From Roseateles aquatilis (GTDB lineage: Bacteria; Pseudomonadota; Gammaproteobacteria; Burkholderiales; Burkholderiaceae_C): a DNA stretch of 64,000 bases. The stretch covers positions 186,001 to 250,000 of the forward strand of contig NZ_NIOF01000003.1 of the NCBI RefSeq assembly GCF_002205645.1, in the 5' to 3' direction. This document shows, piece by piece, positions 55,748 through 64,000 of the stretch. Each line of letters begins with the position of its first letter. The first letter of the stretch is position 1. The notes below the pieces were generated by a model. That model was not told the origin of the DNA. It did no database searches and was given only the letters and a program-made list of their open reading frames with translations. The translations under genes were made by a program, and so were the position numbers.

Positions 55748-57589
<1,842 letters not shown>

Positions 57590-57774
57590 CGATGGATGGA
57601 TTCTCGAAGGAGGCCGCAGATTCTACGTGGGGAGACACGGCCTTCGCGTTCTAGGGAGCGCGCCCCCTGAATCGGCCAAAGGCGTCAGCACAAATGACTG
57701 AAAGCGGCGATGGAACGAGTGGCCGGCGCCCTGAAAACTACGAGATTTTGTACTTGATAAGCGAAGGCCCCGGC

Positions 57775-60700
57775 ATGAAGCATCCCAGCACCACTCCGAA
57801 CCGAACCCTCGGTGACAACGACTCGCCGGTCCCGGTCTCGGCCATTGATGCGGTGGCGAGAGCTCGCGGACATGCTTTCGAGTCCGATGAGGAGGCGACT
57901 CCCGACATCGACGAAGCACCCACGCAGCCGCCGGCGGCCGCCGAGGCGGCCCCGCCGTCACCGGATCCGACGACGAGCGCCCAACTGCCCGCGGCCGGAG
58001 ACACGGCCCCCGCCGGTGACGGATCGACGGAAAAGGACGGGCGGTCCACCGAGAAGTCCGTCGCGGCGATGCTGACCTGGTTGTTCGGGGCCACGCTGGC
58101 AGCGGGATCGGCGGTCTTCCTTTCGTCGGGATCCAGCGAGGACGCGCCAACGGCGCCCAAGCCCAAGCCGGAAGGCGAGACGGACCTGAAACCGGACACC
58201 GGTACGAAGCCTGACACCGGCACGAAGCCCGATACCGGCACCAAGCCCGATACCGGCACCAAGCCCGATACCGGCACGAAGCCTGAAGAGGGCAGCAAGC
58301 CCGACGTCGATCCGCCGCACCAGCCGGCTTCGCCCACCTTGACGCTGCATGCGCCGGGCGCACTGCACCCCAACCTCCTCGGGGCATCGGGCGAGGTGCG
58401 CGTGGGCGCTCTGGAGACGGGCGCGCGGTGGGAGTACTCGCTGAATGGAGGCGAAACCTGGCTCGCGGGTCGGGGCTCGGCGCTGACCCCAGAGGGGCTG
58501 GGCGGAGATGGCGGCAAGGCCCTGCAGGTCGTCCAGATCAGCGCCTCGGGCGTTCGCAGCCTGCCGAAGGATCTGGTGTTCTTGTTGGACACGGAGGTCT
58601 CCGCGCCCTTGACCCAGCTGGCGCAGGACACTGGCATCGAAGGCGACCGGATCACCCATGATCCGACCTTGACGATCACCGGCCTGGAACCGGCGGCGAT
58701 CTGGGATTTCCGCATCGATGGCGGAGAGTGGCGGCGCGGTGAGGGCAGCCGTGTCGAAGGGCGTGCGTTTGACGGCACGGCAGATGGAGCACACCGCGTG
58801 GATATCCGCCAGACCGACGCTGCCGGCAACCAGGCCGAGTCGGCGCTGGAGTTCGTGCTGGACCGCACGGCACCCGCGCCTGCCGTCGTGGCGCTTGCCA
58901 ACGACACCGGCCTGAGCGGTGACCGGATCACGCAGGACGGCACGCTGGCCGTCAGCGGCGTGGCGGCGGACGCGACCTGGAGCTACCGGATCGACGGCGG
59001 CGACTGGGTGGCCGGTGGCAGCGGCGGCGAAATCGCCGACGCGGCGCTGAACGTGGAAGGCGCGCATCGCGTCGAGGTCCGGGTGAGCGACGTGGCGGGC
59101 AACCAGGCCCAGTCGGCACTGGAGTTCGTGTTGGACCGCACGGCGCCTGCGCCTGCAGTCGTGGAACTCGTCAACGACACTGGCCTGCGCGGCGATCGGA
59201 TCACGCAGGACGGCACGTTGGCCGTCAGCGGCGTGGCGGCGGACGCGACCTGGAGCTACCGGATCGATGGTGGTGACTGGGTGTCCGGTGGCAGCAGCGG
59301 CAAGATCGTCGACGCGGCGCTGAACGTGGAGGGCGCGCATCGCGTCGAGGTCCGTGTGAGCGACGTGGCGGGTAACCAGGCCGAGTCGGCGCTGGAGTTC
59401 GTGCTGGACCGCACGGCGCCCGCGCCAGCGGTCGTGGCGCTCGTCAACGACACCGGCCTGCGCGGCGACCGGATCACGCGGGACGGCACGCTGGCCGTCA
59501 GCGGCGTGGCGGCGGACGCGACCTGGAGCTACCGGATCGACGGCGGCGGCTGGGTGGCCGGTGGCAACGGCGGCGAGATCGTCGACGCGGCGCTGAACGT
59601 GGAAGGCGCGCATCGCGTCGAGGTCCGTGTGACCGACCTGGCGGGCAACCAGGCCGAGTCGGCACTGGAGTTCGTCCTCGACCGCACGGCGCCCGCGCCT
59701 GCGGTCGTGGAGCTTGTCAACGACACCGGCCTGCGCGGCGATCGGATCACGCGGGACGGCACGTTGGCCGTCAGCGGCGTGGCGGCGGATGCGACCTGGA
59801 GCTATCGGATCGATGGTGGCGACTGGGTGGCCGGTGGCAGCAACGGCGAGATCGTCGACGCGGCGCTGAACGTGGAGGGCGCGCATCGCGTCGAGGTCCG
59901 GGTAAGCGACGTGGCAGGAAATAGTGCGGACACCGCCATCGATCTTCACGTGGCCCGCAGTGCGGCGGCGCCGGAACTGGCGCTGACGCGCGACACCGGC
60001 GTCAGCGCCACCGACCGCGTCACGAGTGACGCACGGATCGGCGTGTCGGGCCTGGCGGCCGGAGCGAGCTGGAAGTACAGCCTGGACGGCGTGCATTGGA
60101 TCGACGGCACCGGCAATGGCATCGCGGCTTCTGCATTTGGCTCGGACGGGCTCAAGACAGTCCGCGTGCAGCAGACCGATGGCGCAGGCAATGTCAGTCC
60201 GCTGGCGCAACTGGACTTCACGCTGGACACCTCGTCCCCGTTGCCCACGGTGACCCTGGCAAGTCCGGCCCGCGATCGCTTCGCGGCCTTGCGCGGCGAC
60301 GGTACCAACTTCTACGAGAGTTCCCGCGTCAGCGCGGACACGGTGCTGCAGTGGGGTCTGGAGGACGGTGCAAGTTGGCGCTACCGAATCGACGGGGAGG
60401 CGGGCGACCATGCCGGCGTAGGAAGGAACCTGTCATTGAGCGGGCTGAGCGAAGGCCAGCACGAGGTCCGGATCCGCCAGCAGGACGTGGCGGGCAACTG
60501 GAGCGCCGAGACGGCCGTGCAAGTGACGGTCGATCGCACCGCTCCGATGGTGACCGGCCTCTGGATGCTGAAGAATCAAGACATGGCGTTCGGTTGGACA
60601 TTCCGGTCGAACGAGGACGTGCAGATCGCACTGGTGCCGGTGGGCACCATGAACGATGGCACGGCACAGAGCTATCTTGCCAATGCCACGGCGTCGAAGA

Positions 60701-61305
60701 GTCTGATCGTTCTCGCCGGCACGGACCGCGGGGCATGGTTCGACGGCGCGAATGACATCTACATGGCGCTGGCGATCGATACCGCCGGCAACGCGGCTTT
60801 CGTGTCCTTGAGCGGATCCGGTCCGTCGAATGGCCTGGTGGCCCACGCGCTTGAAACAAGGTACTTCGCGTCACCACCAGACATGAACCTCGTGACCTCA
60901 CAACTGGATCCCGTGCGCCACAACTGGACCGCCTTCGCGACGGTGGATAAGACCGACCACCTGTTCGGCAGTGCCAACGCCGATCACTTTGTCTTCTCCA
61001 GCATGTCGACTTCAAGCAAGATCGACTGGATTCACGGCTACGACAAGCAACAGGGCGATGTGATCGAGATCACCGACAGTGCCTTCACCACGCTGGACAC
61101 CAGCCAGGCGGCGAGTCTCGCCCGCTACTTCCGCAAGGAGGTGTTGGCGGACGGGACGATCTCGCTGTGGATTGACAAGGACGGGCTGGGACAGACCTAC
61201 CCCGACAACAGCGCGGGCGGCTACGACCACCGGATCCTCGTCAGCGCCGCGCAGGGCACCGAGTTGCAGATCCTGCTGGCCACCGGCGGGACCTTCGTGA
61301 TCTGA
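57775..61305 (+). CDS. Large Ig-like tandem-repeat surface protein with secretion-type C-terminus
   Basis: The ATG at 57775 with GAAGG upstream gives 1176 residues (MKHPSTTPNRTLGDNDSPVP); an upstream in-frame ATG at 57694 lacks a ribosome site. A hydrophobic segment (about 95-118: SVAAMLTWLFGATLAAGSAV) is followed by five perfect KPDTGT hexapeptides (139-168). Ig-like modules of ~91-98 residues follow, four of them nearly identical. The last 120 residues (DHLFGSANADHFVFSSMSTS, IDWIHGYDKQQGDVIEITDS) resemble RTX/type I secretion C-termini. The protein is probably exported to the cell surface. A LytTR regulator gene is convergent with it. Confidence 0.82.
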   Translation: MKHPSTTPNRTLGDNDSPVPVSAIDAVARARGHAFESDEEATPDIDEAPTQPPAAAEAAPPSPDPTTSAQLPAAGDTAPAGDGSTEKDGRSTEKSVAAMLTWLFGATLAAGSAVFLSSGSSEDAPTAPKPKPEGETDLKPDTGTKPDTGTKPDTGTKPDTGTKPDTGTKPEEGSKPDVDPPHQPASPTLTLHAPGALHPNLLGASGEVRVGALETGARWEYSLNGGETWLAGRGSALTPEGLGGDGGKALQVVQISASGVRSLPKDLVFLLDTEVSAPLTQLAQDTGIEGDRITHDPTLTITGLEPAAIWDFRIDGGEWRRGEGSRVEGRAFDGTADGAHRVDIRQTDAAGNQAESALEFVLDRTAPAPAVVALANDTGLSGDRITQDGTLAVSGVAADATWSYRIDGGDWVAGGSGGEIADAALNVEGAHRVEVRVSDVAGNQAQSALEFVLDRTAPAPAVVELVNDTGLRGDRITQDGTLAVSGVAADATWSYRIDGGDWVSGGSSGKIVDAALNVEGAHRVEVRVSDVAGNQAESALEFVLDRTAPAPAVVALVNDTGLRGDRITRDGTLAVSGVAADATWSYRIDGGGWVAGGNGGEIVDAALNVEGAHRVEVRVTDLAGNQAESALEFVLDRTAPAPAVVELVNDTGLRGDRITRDGTLAVSGVAADATWSYRIDGGDWVAGGSNGEIVDAALNVEGAHRVEVRVSDVAGNSADTAIDLHVARSAAAPELALTRDTGVSATDRVTSDARIGVSGLAAGASWKYSLDGVHWIDGTGNGIAASAFGSDGLKTVRVQQTDGAGNVSPLAQLDFTLDTSSPLPTVTLASPARDRFAALRGDGTNFYESSRVSADTVLQWGLEDGASWRYRIDGEAGDHAGVGRNLSLSGLSEGQHEVRIRQQDVAGNWSAETAVQVTVDRTAPMVTGLWMLKNQDMAFGWTFRSNEDVQIALVPVGTMNDGTAQSYLANATASKSLIVLAGTDRGAWFDGANDIYMALAIDTAGNAAFVSLSGSGPSNGLVAHALETRYFASPPDMNLVTSQLDPVRHNWTAFATVDKTDHLFGSANADHFVFSSMSTSSKIDWIHGYDKQQGDVIEITDSAFTTLDTSQAASLARYFRKEVLADGTISLWIDKDGLGQTYPDNSAGGYDHRILVSAAQGTELQILLATGGTFVI
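58189..58278 (+). repeat. 18-bp tandem repeat encoding KPDTGT x5
   Basis: Five in-frame 18-base units encode KPDTGT, with silent differences between units (AAA/AAG, CCG/CCT/CCC). It forms a charged, extended spacer between the hydrophobic segment and the first Ig-like module. Confidence 0.9.
58830..59934 (+). repeat. Four near-identical 273-bp coding repeats
   Basis: Four units of 273 bp (91 residues each) repeat with a few base changes, for example the segment DGTLAVSGVAADATWSYRID recurs in all four. Each unit is one Ig-like module with a NDTGL.GDRIT start and AGNQ.ESALEFVLDRTAPAP end. High identity implies recent duplication or gene conversion. Confidence 0.92.
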
Positions 61306-61340
61306 ACGCCTTGGCTACGGTGCATTGAGACCTCCCGCGG

Positions 61341-61354
61341 CCGGCGTGCGCCGG
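61341..61354. terminator. Short hairpin between convergent repeat-protein and regulator genes
   Basis: CCGGCG (61341-61346) and CGCCGG (61349-61354) can pair around a minimal loop in the 57-base convergent gap. No T-run follows, so terminator function is tentative. Confidence 0.4.
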
Positions 61355-61362
61355 TCGGCGGT

Positions 61363-62181
61363 TCACATCGCCTTGAAAAGGTGACCGTACATCCTGCTCA
61401 CCGCCAGCCGTTCCGGCCGGCGGTGCAGCCGGAGCGTCAGCTTGCCGGCCTCGTCACGGTGCACTCGGTCGATGGCGTCGACGTGCACGATGTGACCGCG
61501 ATGCACCTGCCAGAAACGCTGAGCGTCGAGTTGCGGGAGCAACTCGCGCAGCGAGATCCGCACCAGGTATTCCTGATCGGCGGTCAGCACGCGGACGTAC
61601 TTGTCCGCCGCTTCCATGTAAACGATCTCGTCCAGCGGCACGAGGACGATGGCGTCGCCGACCCCGACCTGCAGATGGCGCAGCGGCGCCGTCGTGCCGG
61701 ATGAGACGCTTGAATCGACGCCAGCCGTCGCGCCGCTCACGCCTAGCAGCCCCCGCAATTGCTCGATCGCCGACTCCAGCGCCGCCGGCGGTGTCTGCCG
61801 CCCCGCGAGCGCCGTCCGTAGCCGGTCGACCGTCTGCGCCAGTCGCTCACGCTGCACCGGCTTGAGTACGTAGTCGACCGCGGCCCGCTCGAACGCCTGG
61901 AGCGCGAACTGGTCGTAGGCGGTCACGAAGACCAGCAAGGGGAAGGGCTCCCCGTCCGGCCACTCGTCGGCGAGTTGCGCCGCGGCCTCCAGCCCGGTCA
62001 TCCCCGGCATGCGGATGTCGAAGAAGCAAACTTCCGGTCGATGCCTCAGCGCCAGCGTGATCGCCTCCTCGCCATGCGTGGCCATTGCGACCACCTCCAG
62101 CGCGGGCCACAGCGCCTTCAGTTCCTGCCGCAGATGCGCGGCCAGCAGTTCTTCGTCTTCGGCGATCAGGGCGGTGGGCAT
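61363..62181 (-). CDS. LytTR-type (LytR/AlgR) response regulator
   Basis: The 272-residue protein has a receiver domain (residues 1-125; phospho-acceptor Asp55 in VCFFDIRMPGMTGLEAAAQL) and a C-terminal LytTR DNA-binding domain (about 165-272; VPLDEIVYMEAADKYVRVLT, LRELLPQLDAQRFWQVHRGH, IVHVDAIDRV). Such regulators often control surface or exopolysaccharide genes. It lies downstream of the LytS-like kinase gene on the same strand and is convergent with the large repeat protein gene. Confidence 0.94.
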   Translation of the reverse strand: MPTALIAEDEELLAAHLRQELKALWPALEVVAMATHGEEAITLALRHRPEVCFFDIRMPGMTGLEAAAQLADEWPDGEPFPLLVFVTAYDQFALQAFERAAVDYVLKPVQRERLAQTVDRLRTALAGRQTPPAALESAIEQLRGLLGVSGATAGVDSSVSSGTTAPLRHLQVGVGDAIVLVPLDEIVYMEAADKYVRVLTADQEYLVRISLRELLPQLDAQRFWQVHRGHIVHVDAIDRVHRDEAGKLTLRLHRRPERLAVSRMYGHLFKAM

Positions 62182-62273
62182 TCCAGATCCTCCTGGCAGG
62201 GTGGGGTGGCGTAGGGCTTGGGGGCGTGAAGGGTCAAGCGCGAGTCGTCAGGCGAGCGGGGCGCGGGGCGCGG

Positions 62274-63398
62274 TCAGGCCGCCGGAGCCGGGGCTGGCAC
62301 GGGCATCCGGATCCGCGCCAGCGTACCGCCGCCTTCGCGCCGACGGATCTCCAGCCGGGCGTCGGGACCGCAGGCGACGGCCAGGCGCTCGCGCACCTGC
62401 GTCGTCCCGAAACCGCCGCCCGGCGTGGGCACCGCGGACGGATCGAAGCCGGCGCCGTTGTCCTCGACGTCGAGCAGCAGATCGTCCCCGTCCCGCGCCG
62501 CCCGCACCCGCAGCGTGCCGCCGCCGACGTGGGCTTCCAGGCCGTGCTTGATGGCGTTCTCCACCAGCGGCTGCAGCAGCAGCGGCGGCACGGTCACATC
62601 GGCCAGCGTCTCCGGCAGGTCGAAGTCGAAACGCAGCCGCGCGCCCATCCGCACCTGCATCAGCGCCAGATAGTCGGCGATGCGGGCGAACTCGTCTTGC
62701 AGCGGATGGCGCTCGGCGCGCGATCCGGCCAGCGTGGCGCGCAGGAAGGCGATCAGGTGGTCGAGCATCGTCTGCGCCCGGGCCGGGTCCATGCCGATCA
62801 GCACGCGCAGGTTGGCGAGCGTGTTGAACAGCATGTGCGGCTCCAACTGCGATTCGAGCAGCCTCAGCTGGGTCTCGGCGGCCTGGCGGCGCAGCGTCTC
62901 GGCGTGGGCCTCCACGTCGGCCATGCGGCTCTGGTAGAGGAAGAAGAAGGTGGCGCCGAAGCCCGGGATCAGCGAGATCACCATCACGCTCAGCACGCGG
63001 CGCAGCGGGCTGGACAGCAGGCTCTGCTCGCGCATGCCGGTGAAGAAGTTGGCGGCCTCCACCCCGAGGCTGTAGCCGATCAACGTGCCCAGCACCAGGG
63101 TGACGATCATCAGCGGCCAACCCGGCCAGCCGGTCCATTCGTCGCTCGCGCGGACGGCGGCGCCGAGACGGCGCCGAACCTGGTGCCGCAGCCATCCCAG
63201 CGCGTAGCGCAGCAGGTTGATGCTGGCGCTGCAGAACAGCGAGATGAAGAAGCAGTAGATCAGCGTCGGGCCGAGGGACTGGTTGAACACCGCCACCAGG
63301 CCCAGCGAGATGACCACGGTGAGGAGGATCACGATGGTCGCCTGCCGGAGCAGCCAGCGCAGGGGCGAGGGCAGGGGCAGGAGGTCGGCGGTGGTCAT
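62274..63398 (-). CDS. LytS/YehU-type sensor histidine kinase
   Basis: The start MTTADLLPLPSPLRWLLRQA at 63398 gives 374 residues; an upstream ATG at 63482 is possible and neither has a clear ribosome site. Four membrane spans (about 22-42, 50-66, 92-115, 135-158) precede the histidine-kinase domain, where the phospho-acceptor His lies in LESQLEPHMLFNTLANLRVL. The ATPase has LVENAIKHGLEAHVGGG and DNGAGFDP and ends GGGTLARIRMPV. It is the partner of the LytTR regulator 92 bases downstream. Confidence 0.92.
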   Translation of the reverse strand: MTTADLLPLPSPLRWLLRQATIVILLTVVISLGLVAVFNQSLGPTLIYCFFISLFCSASINLLRYALGWLRHQVRRRLGAAVRASDEWTGWPGWPLMIVTLVLGTLIGYSLGVEAANFFTGMREQSLLSSPLRRVLSVMVISLIPGFGATFFFLYQSRMADVEAHAETLRRQAAETQLRLLESQLEPHMLFNTLANLRVLIGMDPARAQTMLDHLIAFLRATLAGSRAERHPLQDEFARIADYLALMQVRMGARLRFDFDLPETLADVTVPPLLLQPLVENAIKHGLEAHVGGGTLRVRAARDGDDLLLDVEDNGAGFDPSAVPTPGGGFGTTQVRERLAVACGPDARLEIRRREGGGTLARIRMPVPAPAPAA

Positions 63399-63502
63399 GG
63401 CGGGATCGGAAGGGGCGGCGAGGGGCGGATGCGGAGCGACCGTGGGGTCGGGGCGCGGGCAGTGGGCGTGGGGGGCGATCATCGCTGATGGCACCGGCTG
63501 GA

Positions 63503-64000
63503 TCAGGCGGCCACCGCGGCGAGGGCCCGGGGGCGGGCGCCGAGGATGTTGATCGACCGGCCGAGGAAGGCGCCGCTGAACAGGCCGAACACGGCACTCG
63601 ATCCGACGGCGAAGCTCAGGTGGCGGGCGATCTCGGGATGCAGCGCCAGGCTCATGCCGGAGGCGAACTTCAGCGTGAAGATGCCCAGCATCAGGCCCAG
63701 CGGCACCCAGCTGCCGGGCACGACGAAACGCTGCGTCGCGTCGTCGAAGCGCGCGTTGCCGGGCCACTTCAGCGCCCGCACCGCGGCGACGCCGCCGGCC
63801 AGGCCCAGCACCCAGGCCAGGCCGGCCGCGCTGACCAGGCCGAAAGCGCTGTCCACGCCCCAGGCGCCGAAGCAGAACCACGCCAGCGGCAGGATCATCA
63901 GGCGCCGGGCGGTCATCGCGGTGGTCCGGGTCTGCCTCAGGCCCATCACCAGGATGAAGGCGAGGATGCCCCAGACGAAGAGGGGGATGTGGCCGAGGAT
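63503..64000 (-). CDS. DUF6622-like membrane protein, 5' end outside window
   Basis: The frame reads from the window edge (HIPLFVWGILAFILVMGLRQ) to a stop at 63503, about 165 residues; a Met at 63949 is internal rather than the start. Several membrane spans are visible (PLFVWGILAFILV, MILPLAWFCFGAWG, AAGLAWVLGLAGGVAAV, WVPLGLMLGIFTLKFA, SAVFGLFSGAFLG). From memory this matches small DUF6622-type membrane proteins of unknown function. It lies 104 bases upstream of the LytS-like kinase on the same strand. Confidence 0.72.
   Translation of the reverse strand: MLGHIPLFVWGILAFILVMGLRQTRTTAMTARRLMILPLAWFCFGAWGVDSAFGLVSAAGLAWVLGLAGGVAAVRALKWPGNARFDDATQRFVVPGSWVPLGLMLGIFTLKFASGMSLALHPEIARHLSFAVGSSAVFGLFSGAFLGRSINILGARPRALAAVAA

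Noticed and set aside
57733-57774. Sigma-28 promoter upstream of the large repeat protein
   Set aside because: AAAA-N15-CTTGATAA loosely resembles the sigma-28 pattern, but both boxes have mismatches and no independent support exists.
58830-59934. CRISPR array
   Set aside because: Repeats are 273 bp, contiguous, in frame and encode protein modules; there are no spacers or cas genes.

Overview
The window looks like a chromosome segment of a flagellated, high-GC betaproteobacterium. Burkholderiales of the Roseateles/Mitsuaria/Rubrivivax type is the best guess, by inference from gene order and protein flavour (flgBCDEFGHIJKL as one block with divergent flgA-flgM-flgN, minCDE, DUF1841, DUF3460). 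I see no rRNA, tRNA, CRISPR array, insertion sequence or prophage.

Layout. At 1-12.9 kb a minus-strand flagellar operon (flgB to flgL, then the first codons of an unidentified gene) runs divergently from flgA, flgM and flgN; flgM has a near-consensus sigma-28 promoter. At 13.0-16.7 kb are a DUF1841 gene, a KefF/KefC-like potassium efflux pair and an orphan ParA-like ATPase. At 16.7-24.3 kb lies the most unusual locus: a four-gene minus-strand operon encoding a MotA/TolQ/ExbB-like proton-channel subunit with a long cytoplasmic tail, a 1525-residue RTX/type-I-secreted repeat protein, and two MotB-like single-span proteins with periplasmic OmpA-like tails. One MotB-like protein carries the expected membrane Asp, the other a Gly. 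I read this as a candidate ion-driven motor dedicated to a giant surface protein.

At 24.5-44.6 kb is mostly housekeeping: a MaoC-like hydratase, a LuxR-type response regulator, scpA, DUF3460, metG, a bile-acid-symporter-like transporter, minCDE, a chemoreceptor, a ferredoxin, M3, YgjP-like and S9 peptidases, dusC, a SUI1/YciH-like factor, DinB and small conserved genes. At 44.6-53.4 kb is an efflux locus: adaptor, ABC ATPase, TolC-type channel, two MacB-like permeases, a sigma-54 activator and its histidine kinase. A sigma-54 promoter and a helically phased array of CGGACA boxes precede the adaptor gene, so the encoded activator probably controls its own operon.

At 53.8-61.3 kb two further Ig-like repeat proteins flank glnS; the larger carries four nearly identical 273-bp repeats and a type-I-secretion-like C-terminus. 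The window ends with a LytTR regulator/LytS-type kinase pair and a truncated DUF6622-like membrane gene.

Non-coding signals include a dispersed structured repeat (two copies, both between convergent genes, with a covarying hairpin), DnaA-box dyads upstream of minC and dusC, a 30-bp perfect palindrome next to glnS and several strong hairpins.
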